NCBI GenBank assembly: GCA_017553635.1
Contig: JAFZKN010000009.1
Span: forward strand, 1 to 61,019
DNA length: 61,019 nucleotides
Source of the DNA: Treponema sp.
GTDB taxonomy: Bacteria; Spirochaetota; Spirochaetia; Treponematales; Treponemataceae
Direction: 5' to 3'
Positions 49,259-58,236 of this stretch are shown here, one piece after another (position 1 is the stretch's first letter; the number at the start of each line of letters is the position of its first letter). The notes under the pieces are model-generated. The model had not been told where the DNA came from, ran no database searches, and was given only the letters and a program-made list of their open reading frames with translations. Both the position numbers and the translations under genes were made by a program.

Positions 49259-51916
49259 ATGAAAGGTTTATCTCCAAGAGCTCAGCGTATTATTGTTGCA
49301 TTAGCACAGGATGAAGGTCGTAAAAGTGGAAGTGCTTATCTTTTGCCGGAACATGTAATTCTTGCATTGTTAAAAAATGCAGATTCTGTCGGTTATTCCC
49401 TCCTTCTTGTAATGAATGTTAACGTTCTTAATTTTCAGCTCGCACTTGAACAGAGTTTGATTCCTGCTAAAAATACTTCTGGCGGAATTTATGAACTTCC
49501 TCCAAGCAGGAGGCTTTCTGCCTTAATCGATTCTGCAAGGGTAGAAGCTCAGAATATCGGTGATGAGTATATTGGAACCGAGCACCTTATGATTGCCGCA
49601 ATCAGAGAAGAAAGAAGTATTACAAACCGTTACTTTATCCGCTCAGGAATTTCAATTGAACTTATAAGAAGTCTTTTACCTGATGCAAGAGCAAGAACTC
49701 CATCAAGTGCAAATGAAAAAGGCCAGAGAAATCTTGAGAAAAGTATTATCAATGATCTTTTTGGACCAAAAGATTTAAATGACGAACAGTTTTTTGAAAA
49801 ATTAGGAATCGGAAAGTCAAATTCTGAAAAAGAAGAAAAGCCTTCAGAAGAAACTGTTCAGCCTCAGAACAATCAGAAAGTAAAAAATCAGGCTCAGAAA
49901 AATTCCATTCTTTCAGAGTATAGCCGTGATCTTACTGCAGAAGCTAAAAGCGGTGCGTGTGATCCTGTTGTAGGAAGAGAAAAAGAAATTCAGCGTGTAA
50001 TTCAGATTCTTTCCAGAAGAAATAAAAACAATCCTCTCTTAATCGGTGAACCTGGTGTTGGTAAAACAGCAATCGTAGAAGGATTGAGCCGTGCAATTGT
50101 TAATGGAGAAGTTCCTTTTAATCTTTTAAAGAAAAAGGTAATGGTTCTTGATTTGGGAGCACTTATTGCCGGAACAAAATATCGTGGTGATTTTGAAGAC
50201 AGACTTAAAAAAATCATGAACGAAGTAAAAAATGACAGGAATGTTCTTCTTTTCATCGATGAAATTCATACGATTATCGGAGCAGGCGGTCAGGCAGGGC
50301 AGATGGATGCTTCCAATATGTTAAAGCCTGCATTGAGCCGTGGAGAAATTCAGATAATCGGTGCGACAACAAGAAAAGAATACCGCAAGTATCTTGAAAA
50401 AGATTCTGCATTTGAAAGAAGATTCCAGGTTGTAAAAGTTGAAGAACCTACTGATACAGAAACTTCTGATATTCTTAACGGAATTAAAAAGAAATATGAA
50501 GAATATCATAACGTTCATTATGCAGATGATGTAATTCCGCTTATCGTAAGGCTTTCTCATCGTTATGTACCTGAAAGATTCCTTCCGGATAAAGCGATAG
50601 ATATTCTCGATGAAGCTGGTGCTCAGAAAAAGATTAAGGAAGAAAACAGACCTTCTGAGCTTGATGAGCTTGAAAAGAATATCGAAGATCTTATTGAAGA
50701 AAAAAAGAAACTTGTTGAAAATCAAAAATATGAAAAAGCTGCAATGGTGCGTGATAAAGTTGTTGCACTCAAAGAAAAGCTTGAAATGTACAGTGAATAC
50801 TGGAAAAAGAATAATGTAAGCATGCTTAAGGAAGTTAATACATCCGATGTGTGTTCTGTTGTAAGTCAGATGACAGGGATTCCTATCGATGAACTTGATG
50901 TTTCTCAGATCGAGAGACTCGTTCATATGGAAGATGAAATTCATAAAACAGTCATCGGACAGAATGAAGCAATTAAGATTATTTCAAGTGCAGTAAGAAG
51001 AAATCGTGCAGGTATTTCAAGTACAAAGCGTCCTATAGGTTCGTTTATTTTCCTTGGACCTACAGGTGTTGGAAAAACACAGCTTGCAAAGACACTTGCA
51101 AAATTCCTTTTTGGAACGGAAGATTCTCTTGTAAGAATTGATATGTCAGATTATATGGAACGCCATACGGCTTCCCGCCTTGTAGGTGCTCCTCCTGGAT
51201 ATGTCGGATACGAAGAAGGAGGTGTGCTTACAGAAAAGGTAAGACAGCATCCTTATTCTGTAATCCTTTTTGATGAAATTGAAAAAGCTCATCCTGATGT
51301 ATTTAACCTTATGCTTCAGATTCTTGAAGAAGGCGAGCTTAGTGACGGACTTGGTCATAATGTAAGCTTTAAGAATACTGTAATTATCATGACAAGTAAT
51401 GCCGGAGCACGGGAAATTATTTCTGAAGGAAAAATAGGCTTTAATACAGTTAAGGGCTTTGGTGACAGCGCACTTGATTATAACAATATCAAGGCAAATG
51501 CAGTTCTTGAACTTAAAAAAATCATGAGTCCGGAATTAATTAACCGTATTGATGACATTATTGTATTTACAGGTTTGAGTCAGAAAGAAGTTGAAAAGAT
51601 TCTTGATACTCAGATAAAGGAACTTGCAGACAGGCTTTCTGAAAAAGGTTTAAAGCTTACTGTAAAACCAGCTGCTAAAAAATACATGGTTGAACATGGT
51701 TATGATCCGGAAATGGGTGCTCGTCCTATGCGGCGAATGATTCAGCGTGAAGTTGAAGATCCGTTAAGCATTATGATTTTAACTGATGGAGAAAAAGCAT
51801 CAAAAGAGATTGTAATCGATTGCACAAAAGATAAACTTGATATTAAATATAAGAAAACACGGAAAGAGACAAAAAAAATAGAAGCAGAAGTTAATCATGA
51901 ACAAAATAGAACTTAG
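49259..51916 (+). CDS. clpC: ATP-dependent Clp protease ATPase subunit ClpC
   Basis: 885 residues. Two N-terminal Clp repeats (1-145), AAA+ domain 1 (Walker A GEPGVGKT, Walker B LLFIDEIH), a middle UVR-bearing segment (LVENQKYEKAAMVRDKVVALKEKLE) and AAA+ domain 2 (GPTGVGKT, VILFDEIEKAHPDV). The short middle domain with UVR marks ClpC, not ClpB. It unfolds proteins for ClpP. With mcsA and mcsB it forms the arginine-phosphate degradation set. About 75 residues after the N domain are a Glu/Gln/Lys-rich linker. Confidence 0.95.
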   Translation: MKGLSPRAQRIIVALAQDEGRKSGSAYLLPEHVILALLKNADSVGYSLLLVMNVNVLNFQLALEQSLIPAKNTSGGIYELPPSRRLSALIDSARVEAQNIGDEYIGTEHLMIAAIREERSITNRYFIRSGISIELIRSLLPDARARTPSSANEKGQRNLEKSIINDLFGPKDLNDEQFFEKLGIGKSNSEKEEKPSEETVQPQNNQKVKNQAQKNSILSEYSRDLTAEAKSGACDPVVGREKEIQRVIQILSRRNKNNPLLIGEPGVGKTAIVEGLSRAIVNGEVPFNLLKKKVMVLDLGALIAGTKYRGDFEDRLKKIMNEVKNDRNVLLFIDEIHTIIGAGGQAGQMDASNMLKPALSRGEIQIIGATTRKEYRKYLEKDSAFERRFQVVKVEEPTDTETSDILNGIKKKYEEYHNVHYADDVIPLIVRLSHRYVPERFLPDKAIDILDEAGAQKKIKEENRPSELDELEKNIEDLIEEKKKLVENQKYEKAAMVRDKVVALKEKLEMYSEYWKKNNVSMLKEVNTSDVCSVVSQMTGIPIDELDVSQIERLVHMEDEIHKTVIGQNEAIKIISSAVRRNRAGISSTKRPIGSFIFLGPTGVGKTQLAKTLAKFLFGTEDSLVRIDMSDYMERHTASRLVGAPPGYVGYEEGGVLTEKVRQHPYSVILFDEIEKAHPDVFNLMLQILEEGELSDGLGHNVSFKNTVIIMTSNAGAREIISEGKIGFNTVKGFGDSALDYNNIKANAVLELKKIMSPELINRIDDIIVFTGLSQKEVEKILDTQIKELADRLSEKGLKLTVKPAAKKYMVEHGYDPEMGARPMRRMIQREVEDPLSIMILTDGEKASKEIVIDCTKDKLDIKYKKTRKETKKIEAEVNHEQNRT

Positions 51917-53195
51917 TGACTTTGGCAAGAAATTTTGCAGCGATTCGGGAATCCTCAGACTGATGGATGACCTTGGTAAGCCACTTCCAAAAAACATTCC
52001 GTCCTTTCAGCTGGGAGGCGGAAATCCTGCTGCAATTCCAGAAATTGAAAAGATGTATCGTCAGAGAATGGAATATATTTTAAACCACTCTACTGACTTT
52101 GAACAGCTTATAGGCAGGTATGATGCACCGCAGGGAAGAACATCTTTTATAGAAGATGTTGCACAATATCTTTCAAATAAATTCGGATGGAAAATCGGTC
52201 CGGAAAATATTGCAATAACAAATGGAAGTCAGAGTGCATTCTTCTATCTTTTTAATCTTTTCAGCGGAACTTTTTCTGACATTGGAAAGAAAAAACAGAT
52301 TGTTCTTCCTCTTGTCCCGGAATATATAGGTTATGCAGATCAGGGAATAGAAAAAGATACATTTGTAGGAATTCCTGCATCATTCACGATGTTCGATAAT
52401 CATACTTTTAAATACAACATTGATTTTGAAAGACTCGAGGATTACCTTGAAACTCATGATAATGTCGGAGCATTATGTGTAAGCCGCCCTACAAATCCAA
52501 CCGGAAACGTACTTACAAATAACGAAATTCATCATCTGTCAAAACTTGCCGGACAGTATGATATTCCTCTTATGGTTGATAATGCATATGGACTTCCATG
52601 GCCGGATATTATTTTTGATGACAGTGCAATTCCGTATTGGGATGAAAATGTAATTCTTTCGATGAGTCTTTCTAAAATAGGACTTCCATCTTTAAGATGT
52701 GGAATTGTAATCGCTGACAGAAAAATCGTAAAATACCTGTCGAATGTAAATGCAATAATTTCGCTTGCATCAGGAAGTCTTGGTCAGGCAATTGCCGGTG
52801 GATTAATTAAAGACGGAACTTTAATCGAAGCAGCAAAAAAATATGTAAAGCCTTTTTATCTTGATAAATCAATTAAGACACAGAATGCGATTCATAAATA
52901 TTTTAAAGACGGTGATTATTCCATACATAAAAGTGAAGGGGCAATTTTCCTCTGGCTTTTATTGAACGACCTTTCGATTTCTACGATGGAATTTTATTCT
53001 CGGTTAAAGGAAAAAGGCGTTATTGTTGTTCCTGGCGAATACTTTTTCTTCGGAAACTCACCGGATTCGAATGCCGGAATAGAGGAGCATCCTCATTATT
53101 CAAAGTGTATCCGCATGAATTATTCACGGCCGGAAAAAGAAGTTGACGAAGGAATAAGGCTTATTTCGGAAGTTTACAGAAAATTTAGAAAATAA
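51897..53195 (+). CDS. avtA: valine-pyruvate-type aminotransferase (AvtA-like)
   Basis: 432 residues, PLP fold type I. The N-terminal phrase LSDFGKKFCSDSGILRLMDDLG and the GGGNPAAIPE motif match AvtA-type enzymes. The cofactor region has SRPTNPTGNV, VDNAYGLPWPD and the Schiff-base lysine in SMSLSKIGLPSLRCGI. It would transfer an amino group between valine or alanine and a keto acid. It overlaps clpC by 20 bases, which is probably only operon compaction. Confidence 0.85.
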   Translation: MNKIELSDFGKKFCSDSGILRLMDDLGKPLPKNIPSFQLGGGNPAAIPEIEKMYRQRMEYILNHSTDFEQLIGRYDAPQGRTSFIEDVAQYLSNKFGWKIGPENIAITNGSQSAFFYLFNLFSGTFSDIGKKKQIVLPLVPEYIGYADQGIEKDTFVGIPASFTMFDNHTFKYNIDFERLEDYLETHDNVGALCVSRPTNPTGNVLTNNEIHHLSKLAGQYDIPLMVDNAYGLPWPDIIFDDSAIPYWDENVILSMSLSKIGLPSLRCGIVIADRKIVKYLSNVNAIISLASGSLGQAIAGGLIKDGTLIEAAKKYVKPFYLDKSIKTQNAIHKYFKDGDYSIHKSEGAIFLWLLLNDLSISTMEFYSRLKEKGVIVVPGEYFFFGNSPDSNAGIEEHPHYSKCIRMNYSRPEKEVDEGIRLISEVYRKFRK

Positions 53196-53209
53196 ACTGA
53201 CTGGCGGAT

Positions 53210-53238
53210 TTTACAAATTCCTCCTAATCTGATATAAT
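53210..53238 (+). promoter_or_regulatory. promoter of the phosphoribosyltransferase gene
   Basis: TTTACA (53210-53215), 17 bases, TATAAT (53233-53238). AGAGGAA precedes the ATG at 53259. Confidence 0.8.
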
Positions 53239-53258
53239 GGAAAGATAAAGAGGAATTT

Positions 53259-53867
53259 ATGATTAAGGAATTTTTGCCATACGATAAAGTCAGAAATAAT
53301 GCTCTCAAATTAGCTCATAAAATCTATACGGAAGACCATTTTGTTCCGGATGTACTGTACTGCTCGCTTCGTGGTGGTGCTTACATGGCAAATGTTATCA
53401 GTGAATACTTTAAGATCGTAAGAAAGGATGCTCATCCTGTTCTTTATGCTGCGCTTGTTGCCCGCTCATACAGCGGTGTTAAAAGCCATTCAAAAGTTAT
53501 GATTGACGGATGGACCTATCCGCCTGAAAGACTCCGTCCGGGTGATAAAGTAATGCTCGTTGATGATATTTATGATTCCGGTGACACAATCCAGGCTCTG
53601 GCTGACATTCTTTTGGACCGCGGAATTCCCCGTGAGGACCTTAAAATCGTAGTTCATGATTACAAGACATTTACATATAAAGATCAGCATGAAATAGTTC
53701 CAGACTATTACTGCCGTAAATTTGTAATTACAAATCCTGAAGAAGACCGCTGGATTCATTATATGAGTCACGAACTTGTTGGACTTTCAAAGGAAGATCT
53801 CGAAGAATATTATTACAAAGACGATCCTGAACTTAAAGAGGTTTTAGGTTCTGTTTTAGGAAAATAA
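53259..53867 (+). CDS. purine-type phosphoribosyltransferase
   Basis: 202 residues. The PRPP-binding motif VMLVDDIYDSGDTIQAL is intact, and an LYCSLRGGAYMANVI loop precedes it. Layout resembles bacterial xanthine/hypoxanthine-guanine phosphoribosyltransferases (Gpt/Hpt-like), though the substrate cannot be fixed from sequence. It salvages purine bases in the cytoplasm. It has its own promoter; the following gene starts after seven bases. Confidence 0.85.
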   Translation: MIKEFLPYDKVRNNALKLAHKIYTEDHFVPDVLYCSLRGGAYMANVISEYFKIVRKDAHPVLYAALVARSYSGVKSHSKVMIDGWTYPPERLRPGDKVMLVDDIYDSGDTIQALADILLDRGIPREDLKIVVHDYKTFTYKDQHEIVPDYYCRKFVITNPEEDRWIHYMSHELVGLSKEDLEEYYYKDDPELKEVLGSVLGK

Positions 53868-53874
53868 AAATAGT

Positions 53875-56019
53875 ATGAATAAAAAACTTTTTGCACAGAT
53901 TTTTATTAGTTTAAGTGTTTTCTGCTTTGGCTGTTTTGCTGACGTTGTTGTAGTAAGCCCTCCGGTTTTTACTGACACTTTCGGTAATAAGCAGACGCTT
54001 ATGATAAACGCAATGCAGGGTGAAGAAGTTTTTTATTCGATAACAGATGCAGATCCTCTTACAAGCGGGTTTGCTTATGATGGTCCTGTTTCTCTGGATT
54101 TGACCGGTGATGTAAAAATTAAAGTTACTTCTGTATTAAATAATAAAAAACAGAGTTTTATAATAAGCTATCATGTTGACGATAAAAAACAGGGTGTTTT
54201 TTCAACGCTTGATGAGCAGAGATTTATTGAAATGCTTTCTGCAGTTCCTGTTTATGAATTAAAGAGCGGGGAAATTCTTTCTATTCCGGAAACTTTTGAA
54301 TACTGTATTTCTCCCATAAATCAAAAACCTGTTTTTGAAAAAGGAAGAAACATTTACATTTCGCATGAATCCAATCTTGACCGGTATTTTTCTCTTGTTA
54401 TTAAAAAGGGAACTTTAATCTGGAACTTTATCATTCATTCTTTGCCGGAACAGTCTGAAGAAGCTCCCGGAGAAACATTGCCTTTTGTATTTGATAACTG
54501 GTCAAAATTAAAATTTACAGACAACAAGTTTATATATCAGGTGGATGACGGACTTTGGACAAGCTATAAGAATAATGTTGAGCTTGACAGATCGGTTGAA
54601 CATATCATCCGCTGGCAGAGTGTAGATTATGATTCTTTAAATCCTGTAATGACTTACAGAGTTCCGGTTGCACCTGTAATGAATTGTGTTACTAAAGAAA
54701 ACTATTCGATGGTTATTTCACTGGATGGAGATCAGTCTTACAGATTTTCTAAAAATCCGCATTTTCCAAACATCAATGTTGCCGAAGGATATCATAAGGC
54801 TGTTGTTGTAGATGCATTCCAGGGTGAAAGACTTTCGAGTCTTCTTGCGCTTGATGTTTACAGTAATGAAGTTTACCAGGGAACGCTTTATGCACCGGTT
54901 GAAGTTAACAGACAGAAGCCTTTAAGTCCTGAACTGATATGTTCTAATGACAGTTATATAAAGCGGGAGGATGTAACAATCAGTTTTGAATCAGAAGCTG
55001 ATAAATTAATAAATTATTATATAATTCAGAAAAAAGTTACGGATGTATCTTCTCTTACAAAAAGCGCCGTAAACGAAATGTTTGAAAAAGAAATATCTTA
55101 CGGAAATTCTCCTGAGTATGAGACATATGATGGAAGTGAGATTATTCTTTCTGCCGATGACCAGAGTGCATGTGTTTTTGCAGTATGTTATTATGCTTCT
55201 GATTCTTATGGTAACTTTAGTGATGTAAATACATATTATGCTGTAATCGATAAATGTAATTATTTTATCAGTGAAAATGCATCAGGAATTGGTGCTGACG
55301 GAACTAAGGAAAGGCCTTTTAAAGATTTTTCAGATGTAGAATCGATTGTAAACAGCAGAAAGTTTACAAGATTTTATATAGAAGGAAAGGTTAAATTTCC
55401 TGATGCAAATATAGTATTTACACGGAATCTGGAGTTTACAGGTGATCAGTATTCTCAGATTGAATTTTCTGAGTTTTCAAATATAATTCTTTCTTCGGCA
55501 AACCTTACGATTAACAATGTAATGGTAAACAGCATATTTAATGAAAGTGATAAAGTAAAATCGATATTTACAGGGTCAAATTCAACTTTAACACTCAATA
55601 ATTGTGAAATAAGTTTTGCACGCAATAGAAGTGCTTCTATGATAGATCTTGAAAAGTCTACGGTTAATGTAAACAACTGCGGATTAAGCTCTATGGCGAA
55701 TGAATATTCAAATGTAATTTCATTGAATAATTCAAAACTTTCAATTGATAATTCAAGATTGATAACTGTTGCAAATACGACTGTAAATATTTCATGTAAA
55801 AAAACTTCTGTAAATCTTGTTAACAGCAAGTGCAGGGTTTCTGGAACTATCGGACGAATTGCAGAACTTTATTCTTCAACAGGTCAGATTACAGGAAATG
55901 ATTTTGAAGCAGAAAATCTTCTTTTAAAATCAGATTCAAATGATCCGGTGTGGAAAGATAAAAAGAGTTCTGTTGTTTATAAAAATTCATCAAACAGAGT
56001 AAGCGGATTTTTCGAATAA
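53875..56019 (+). CDS. secreted protein with chitobiase-C-like and right-handed beta-helix regions
   Basis: 714 residues. A signal peptide ends around FGCFA (Cys20 could be a lipoprotein site). Early residues (about 30-100) resemble the chitobiase/hexosaminidase C-terminal type repeat: VFTDTFGNKQTLMINAMQGEEVFYSI. From about 465 (ISENASGIGADGTKERPFKDFSDV) to the end lies a parallel beta-helix with rungs such as ANLTINNVMVNS, STLTLNNCEISFA, STVNVNNCGLSS and SKLSIDNSRLIT. It is likely a surface or periplasmic protein that might bind sugars. The stop overlaps the rnhB start by one base. Confidence 0.78.
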   Translation: MNKKLFAQIFISLSVFCFGCFADVVVVSPPVFTDTFGNKQTLMINAMQGEEVFYSITDADPLTSGFAYDGPVSLDLTGDVKIKVTSVLNNKKQSFIISYHVDDKKQGVFSTLDEQRFIEMLSAVPVYELKSGEILSIPETFEYCISPINQKPVFEKGRNIYISHESNLDRYFSLVIKKGTLIWNFIIHSLPEQSEEAPGETLPFVFDNWSKLKFTDNKFIYQVDDGLWTSYKNNVELDRSVEHIIRWQSVDYDSLNPVMTYRVPVAPVMNCVTKENYSMVISLDGDQSYRFSKNPHFPNINVAEGYHKAVVVDAFQGERLSSLLALDVYSNEVYQGTLYAPVEVNRQKPLSPELICSNDSYIKREDVTISFESEADKLINYYIIQKKVTDVSSLTKSAVNEMFEKEISYGNSPEYETYDGSEIILSADDQSACVFAVCYYASDSYGNFSDVNTYYAVIDKCNYFISENASGIGADGTKERPFKDFSDVESIVNSRKFTRFYIEGKVKFPDANIVFTRNLEFTGDQYSQIEFSEFSNIILSSANLTINNVMVNSIFNESDKVKSIFTGSNSTLTLNNCEISFARNRSASMIDLEKSTVNVNNCGLSSMANEYSNVISLNNSKLSIDNSRLITVANTTVNISCKKTSVNLVNSKCRVSGTIGRIAELYSSTGQITGNDFEAENLLLKSDSNDPVWKDKKSSVVYKNSSNRVSGFFE

Positions 56020-56621
56020 TGGAAAATAAAATTCTTTGCGGACTTGATGAAGCAGGAAGGGGACCTCTTGCAGGACCTGTTTCTGCAGGAGCGGTAATTC
56101 TTCCGCCGGATTTTCCTGTTGAAATATTAAATGACTCAAAAAAACTTTCTGAAAAAAAACGAAAGGAAGCAGAAATCATAATAAAAGAAAAGGCTCTCTG
56201 GGGACTTGGACTTATAGATCATGAAATAATTGACAGGATAAATATACTTAGGGCAAGTCTTCTTGCAATGAAAAATGCATTTGATATGGTTATGATGAAG
56301 TTTGATGACTGGGTTGAAAAAAATAAGCTTGATAAGAGTATATTCAATAAATCAAACATACTCTGTATTGCCGATGGAAATCAGATTCCGGATGTCAGCG
56401 CAGAATGCCGCAGTGAAGTTAAAGCCGATGCCCGTTTTGAATGTGTAATGGCTGCAAGTATAATCGCAAAAGTTGCCCGTGATGAGATTATGATTTCTTA
56501 TGACAGGCTTTATCCTCAGTACGGTTATAAAAAACATAAGGGATATCCGACACCTGAGCATAAAAAAATATGTACAGAAATCGGACCGTCTCCAATTCAA
56601 CGTTTGACTTTTAAATACTGA
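56019..56621 (+). CDS. rnhB: ribonuclease HII
   Basis: 200 residues. The GLDEAGRGPLAGPV motif supplies two acidic catalytic residues, and IADGN and the later KVARDEIM region supply the others. It removes RNA primers and single ribonucleotides from DNA. The C-terminus YGYKKHKGYPTPEH is typical. It is convergent with the PUR gene. Confidence 0.96.
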   Translation: MENKILCGLDEAGRGPLAGPVSAGAVILPPDFPVEILNDSKKLSEKKRKEAEIIIKEKALWGLGLIDHEIIDRINILRASLLAMKNAFDMVMMKFDDWVEKNKLDKSIFNKSNILCIADGNQIPDVSAECRSEVKADARFECVMAASIIAKVARDEIMISYDRLYPQYGYKKHKGYPTPEHKKICTEIGPSPIQRLTFKY

Positions 56622-56646
56622 ATTAAATTAAAAGAGCAGATTTTGT

Positions 56647-57060
56647 TTATTTGTCCGTCTTTCTTTTTGATACAACATGAACACGGCCGCTTTTTTTAAC
56701 CTGCGGTGTATAAAGGTGTTTCTGTTCTTCTGAATCTCCGCGTTTTCTTACTACACGTTTTGCAGCAGATGCGTGACCGTATTTTGCCTCTTTAGCGGCT
56801 TTTTTTTCGGCAGCTTTTTTGGCCTTTTCTTTTTTAGCTTTTTCGATGAAAGAAAGTGACTGTTCAAGTCCTTTTAAGAATTTCTGCATGTCATCTGCAA
56901 ATATTGCAACCTGGTGTCTGTCAAAATCCGAGCCATCTCCCTTTTTGCTTTCAACTATCTGAAGAAAAACATCTCCTGCGCGGTTTTCCTTGATATTAAA
57001 AAAATATGACCTGTTGTCCAAAACTACCTGAGTAGTAAAAAGTTCTCCACGAATACCCAT
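56647..57060 (-). CDS. PUR-domain (DUF3276) DNA/RNA-binding protein
   Basis: 137 residues. Residues 1-75 have the single PUR-repeat pattern: GELFTTQVVLDNRSYFFNIKENRAGDVFLQIVESK is the strand block, then DFDRHQVAIFADDMQKFLKGLEQ the helix. A basic Lys/Ala tail (about 76-137) follows with many KKAAEKKAAK steps and an Arg/Lys-rich end. Borrelia BpuR is a relative of known nucleic-acid binding function. The basic tail is longer than the core domain requires and may add non-specific DNA/RNA affinity. It has a good promoter and AAGGAG site. Confidence 0.87.
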   Translation of the reverse strand: MGIRGELFTTQVVLDNRSYFFNIKENRAGDVFLQIVESKKGDGSDFDRHQVAIFADDMQKFLKGLEQSLSFIEKAKKEKAKKAAEKKAAKEAKYGHASAAKRVVRKRGDSEEQKHLYTPQVKKSGRVHVVSKRKTDK

Positions 57061-57102
57061 AATCAGACTCCTTCCCTAAAAATGCAGTAAATTTGATAAC
57101 AA

Positions 57103-57131
57103 AATATAGCATTTTATAAGTTTTTATTCAA
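57103..57131 (-). promoter_or_regulatory. promoter of the PUR-domain gene
   Basis: Minus strand TTGAAT (57131-57126), 17 bases, TATATT (57108-57103). The leader is about 35 bases with AAGGAG before the ATG. Confidence 0.75.
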
Positions 57132-57567
57132 TAAAGCATTAAAACGCCTGGAGAGGGGGTCTGTGTGCCGGGAAACAGAAAAGTGAAAATACTTATATAG
57201 ATAAATTTTAAATGTGAATATCATATAGTGAAAAATGTTATATTAAAAAATTTAATCGTACTAAGGTTATGTGAATAAAATTATAAATTTATAAAATGAA
57301 ATTAATAAAATTGCACTGGATTTTCCAAATTTTATTTTTTGGAGTTTTAGATTGAATTTGTAAAAATAAAATTTGACAATTAAAAAATAGCGTGATAAAA
57401 AAACTAATCGGAAAAGTTTGTCATATGAAAAGTTCAAGCACTTCAAATCATAGTTATATGAATTTTTTTTAATATCACTATGCTGTCAAAACTTTATTTT
57501 TACTCCAATGGGATAGATGTATCTCTAAGAAATACAGGAAAATTTATTTAACAATTAAGAGGTCTTA
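57132..57567. other. long AT-rich intergenic region without a recognised gene
   Basis: 436 bases between two divergent genes. Nothing longer than short reading frames (for example 15 codons at 57425) was seen. A small GC-richer island lies at 57147-57180, in an otherwise extremely AT-rich stretch. The last part must hold the promoter of the gene at 57568, but no convincing hexamer pair was found. AAGAGG precedes that ATG. Confidence 0.6.
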
Positions 57568-58236
57568 ATGAAACAGAAAGACGAACCGAATGGAGGTTTA
57601 AGAATAATCATTCTCATAGCCATTACGTGTATTATTCTTGTTATGCTTATTGTTAATATGATTCGTAATAATAAGAATATGCAGATTTTAATGGAAGAAT
57701 GTAATGAAATAAAAGAAAAGGTTTTGGTAAATTCAGAAAAGCTGGATGGGCTTAAGAGTGATCTTATAGGGCTTGAGACAAAAATTGACAACGGATTTTT
57801 GATAATCGAAGGACAGAATGTAGAACTGCTTGAGCATGCTGTAAAGAGTCAGGGAACTGCGAACAGACAGTATAGAAAAACACTTGAGATAGAAAAAACG
57901 TACTCTGACCTCCTTAAGGAAGAAAGAAAGACAAGGATTGACAGTTCTGAGTTTGATCTGTCGATTGAAGCTAAGAAAAAAGAAGCACGCAAGTGTTTTG
58001 ACAAAGCACAGTACAGCGATGCATTAAAAAATTATCGGGAAATACTTGAAGTTAATTCTTTTGATAATGAAGTACGTCTTTATAAAATGCTGTCGCTTTT
58101 CTACATTAATAAAATGGACAGTACAAATTATTCTGAAATACTCAACGATATAAAAATATTAAAAGAAAATGCAATTACAGATGAGAGAATTTATGAAATA
58201 GAAAAAATAATAAAACAGGAAAAAAGTCAGGAATGA
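57568..58236 (+). CDS. single-pass membrane protein with coiled coil and TPR-like end
   Basis: 222 residues. A membrane helix lies at about 12-33, after a short cytoplasmic N-terminus. Residues 40-115 are a coiled coil (IKEKVLVNSEKLDGLKSDLIGLE). The C-terminal half (about 128-215) contains a TPR-like pair: ARKCFDKAQYSDALKNYREIL and its successor. The stop overlaps the next start by four bases. It is the first gene of an envelope operon; function unknown. Confidence 0.75.
   Translation: MKQKDEPNGGLRIIILIAITCIILVMLIVNMIRNNKNMQILMEECNEIKEKVLVNSEKLDGLKSDLIGLETKIDNGFLIIEGQNVELLEHAVKSQGTANRQYRKTLEIEKTYSDLLKEERKTRIDSSEFDLSIEAKKKEARKCFDKAQYSDALKNYREILEVNSFDNEVRLYKMLSLFYINKMDSTNYSEILNDIKILKENAITDERIYEIEKIIKQEKSQE

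Noticed and set aside
50321..50944. 207-codon frame on the minus strand opposite clpC
   Set aside because: It mirrors conserved ClpC coding sequence; the translation is Phe/Ile/Asn-rich, as expected from the complement of Lys/Glu-rich codons.
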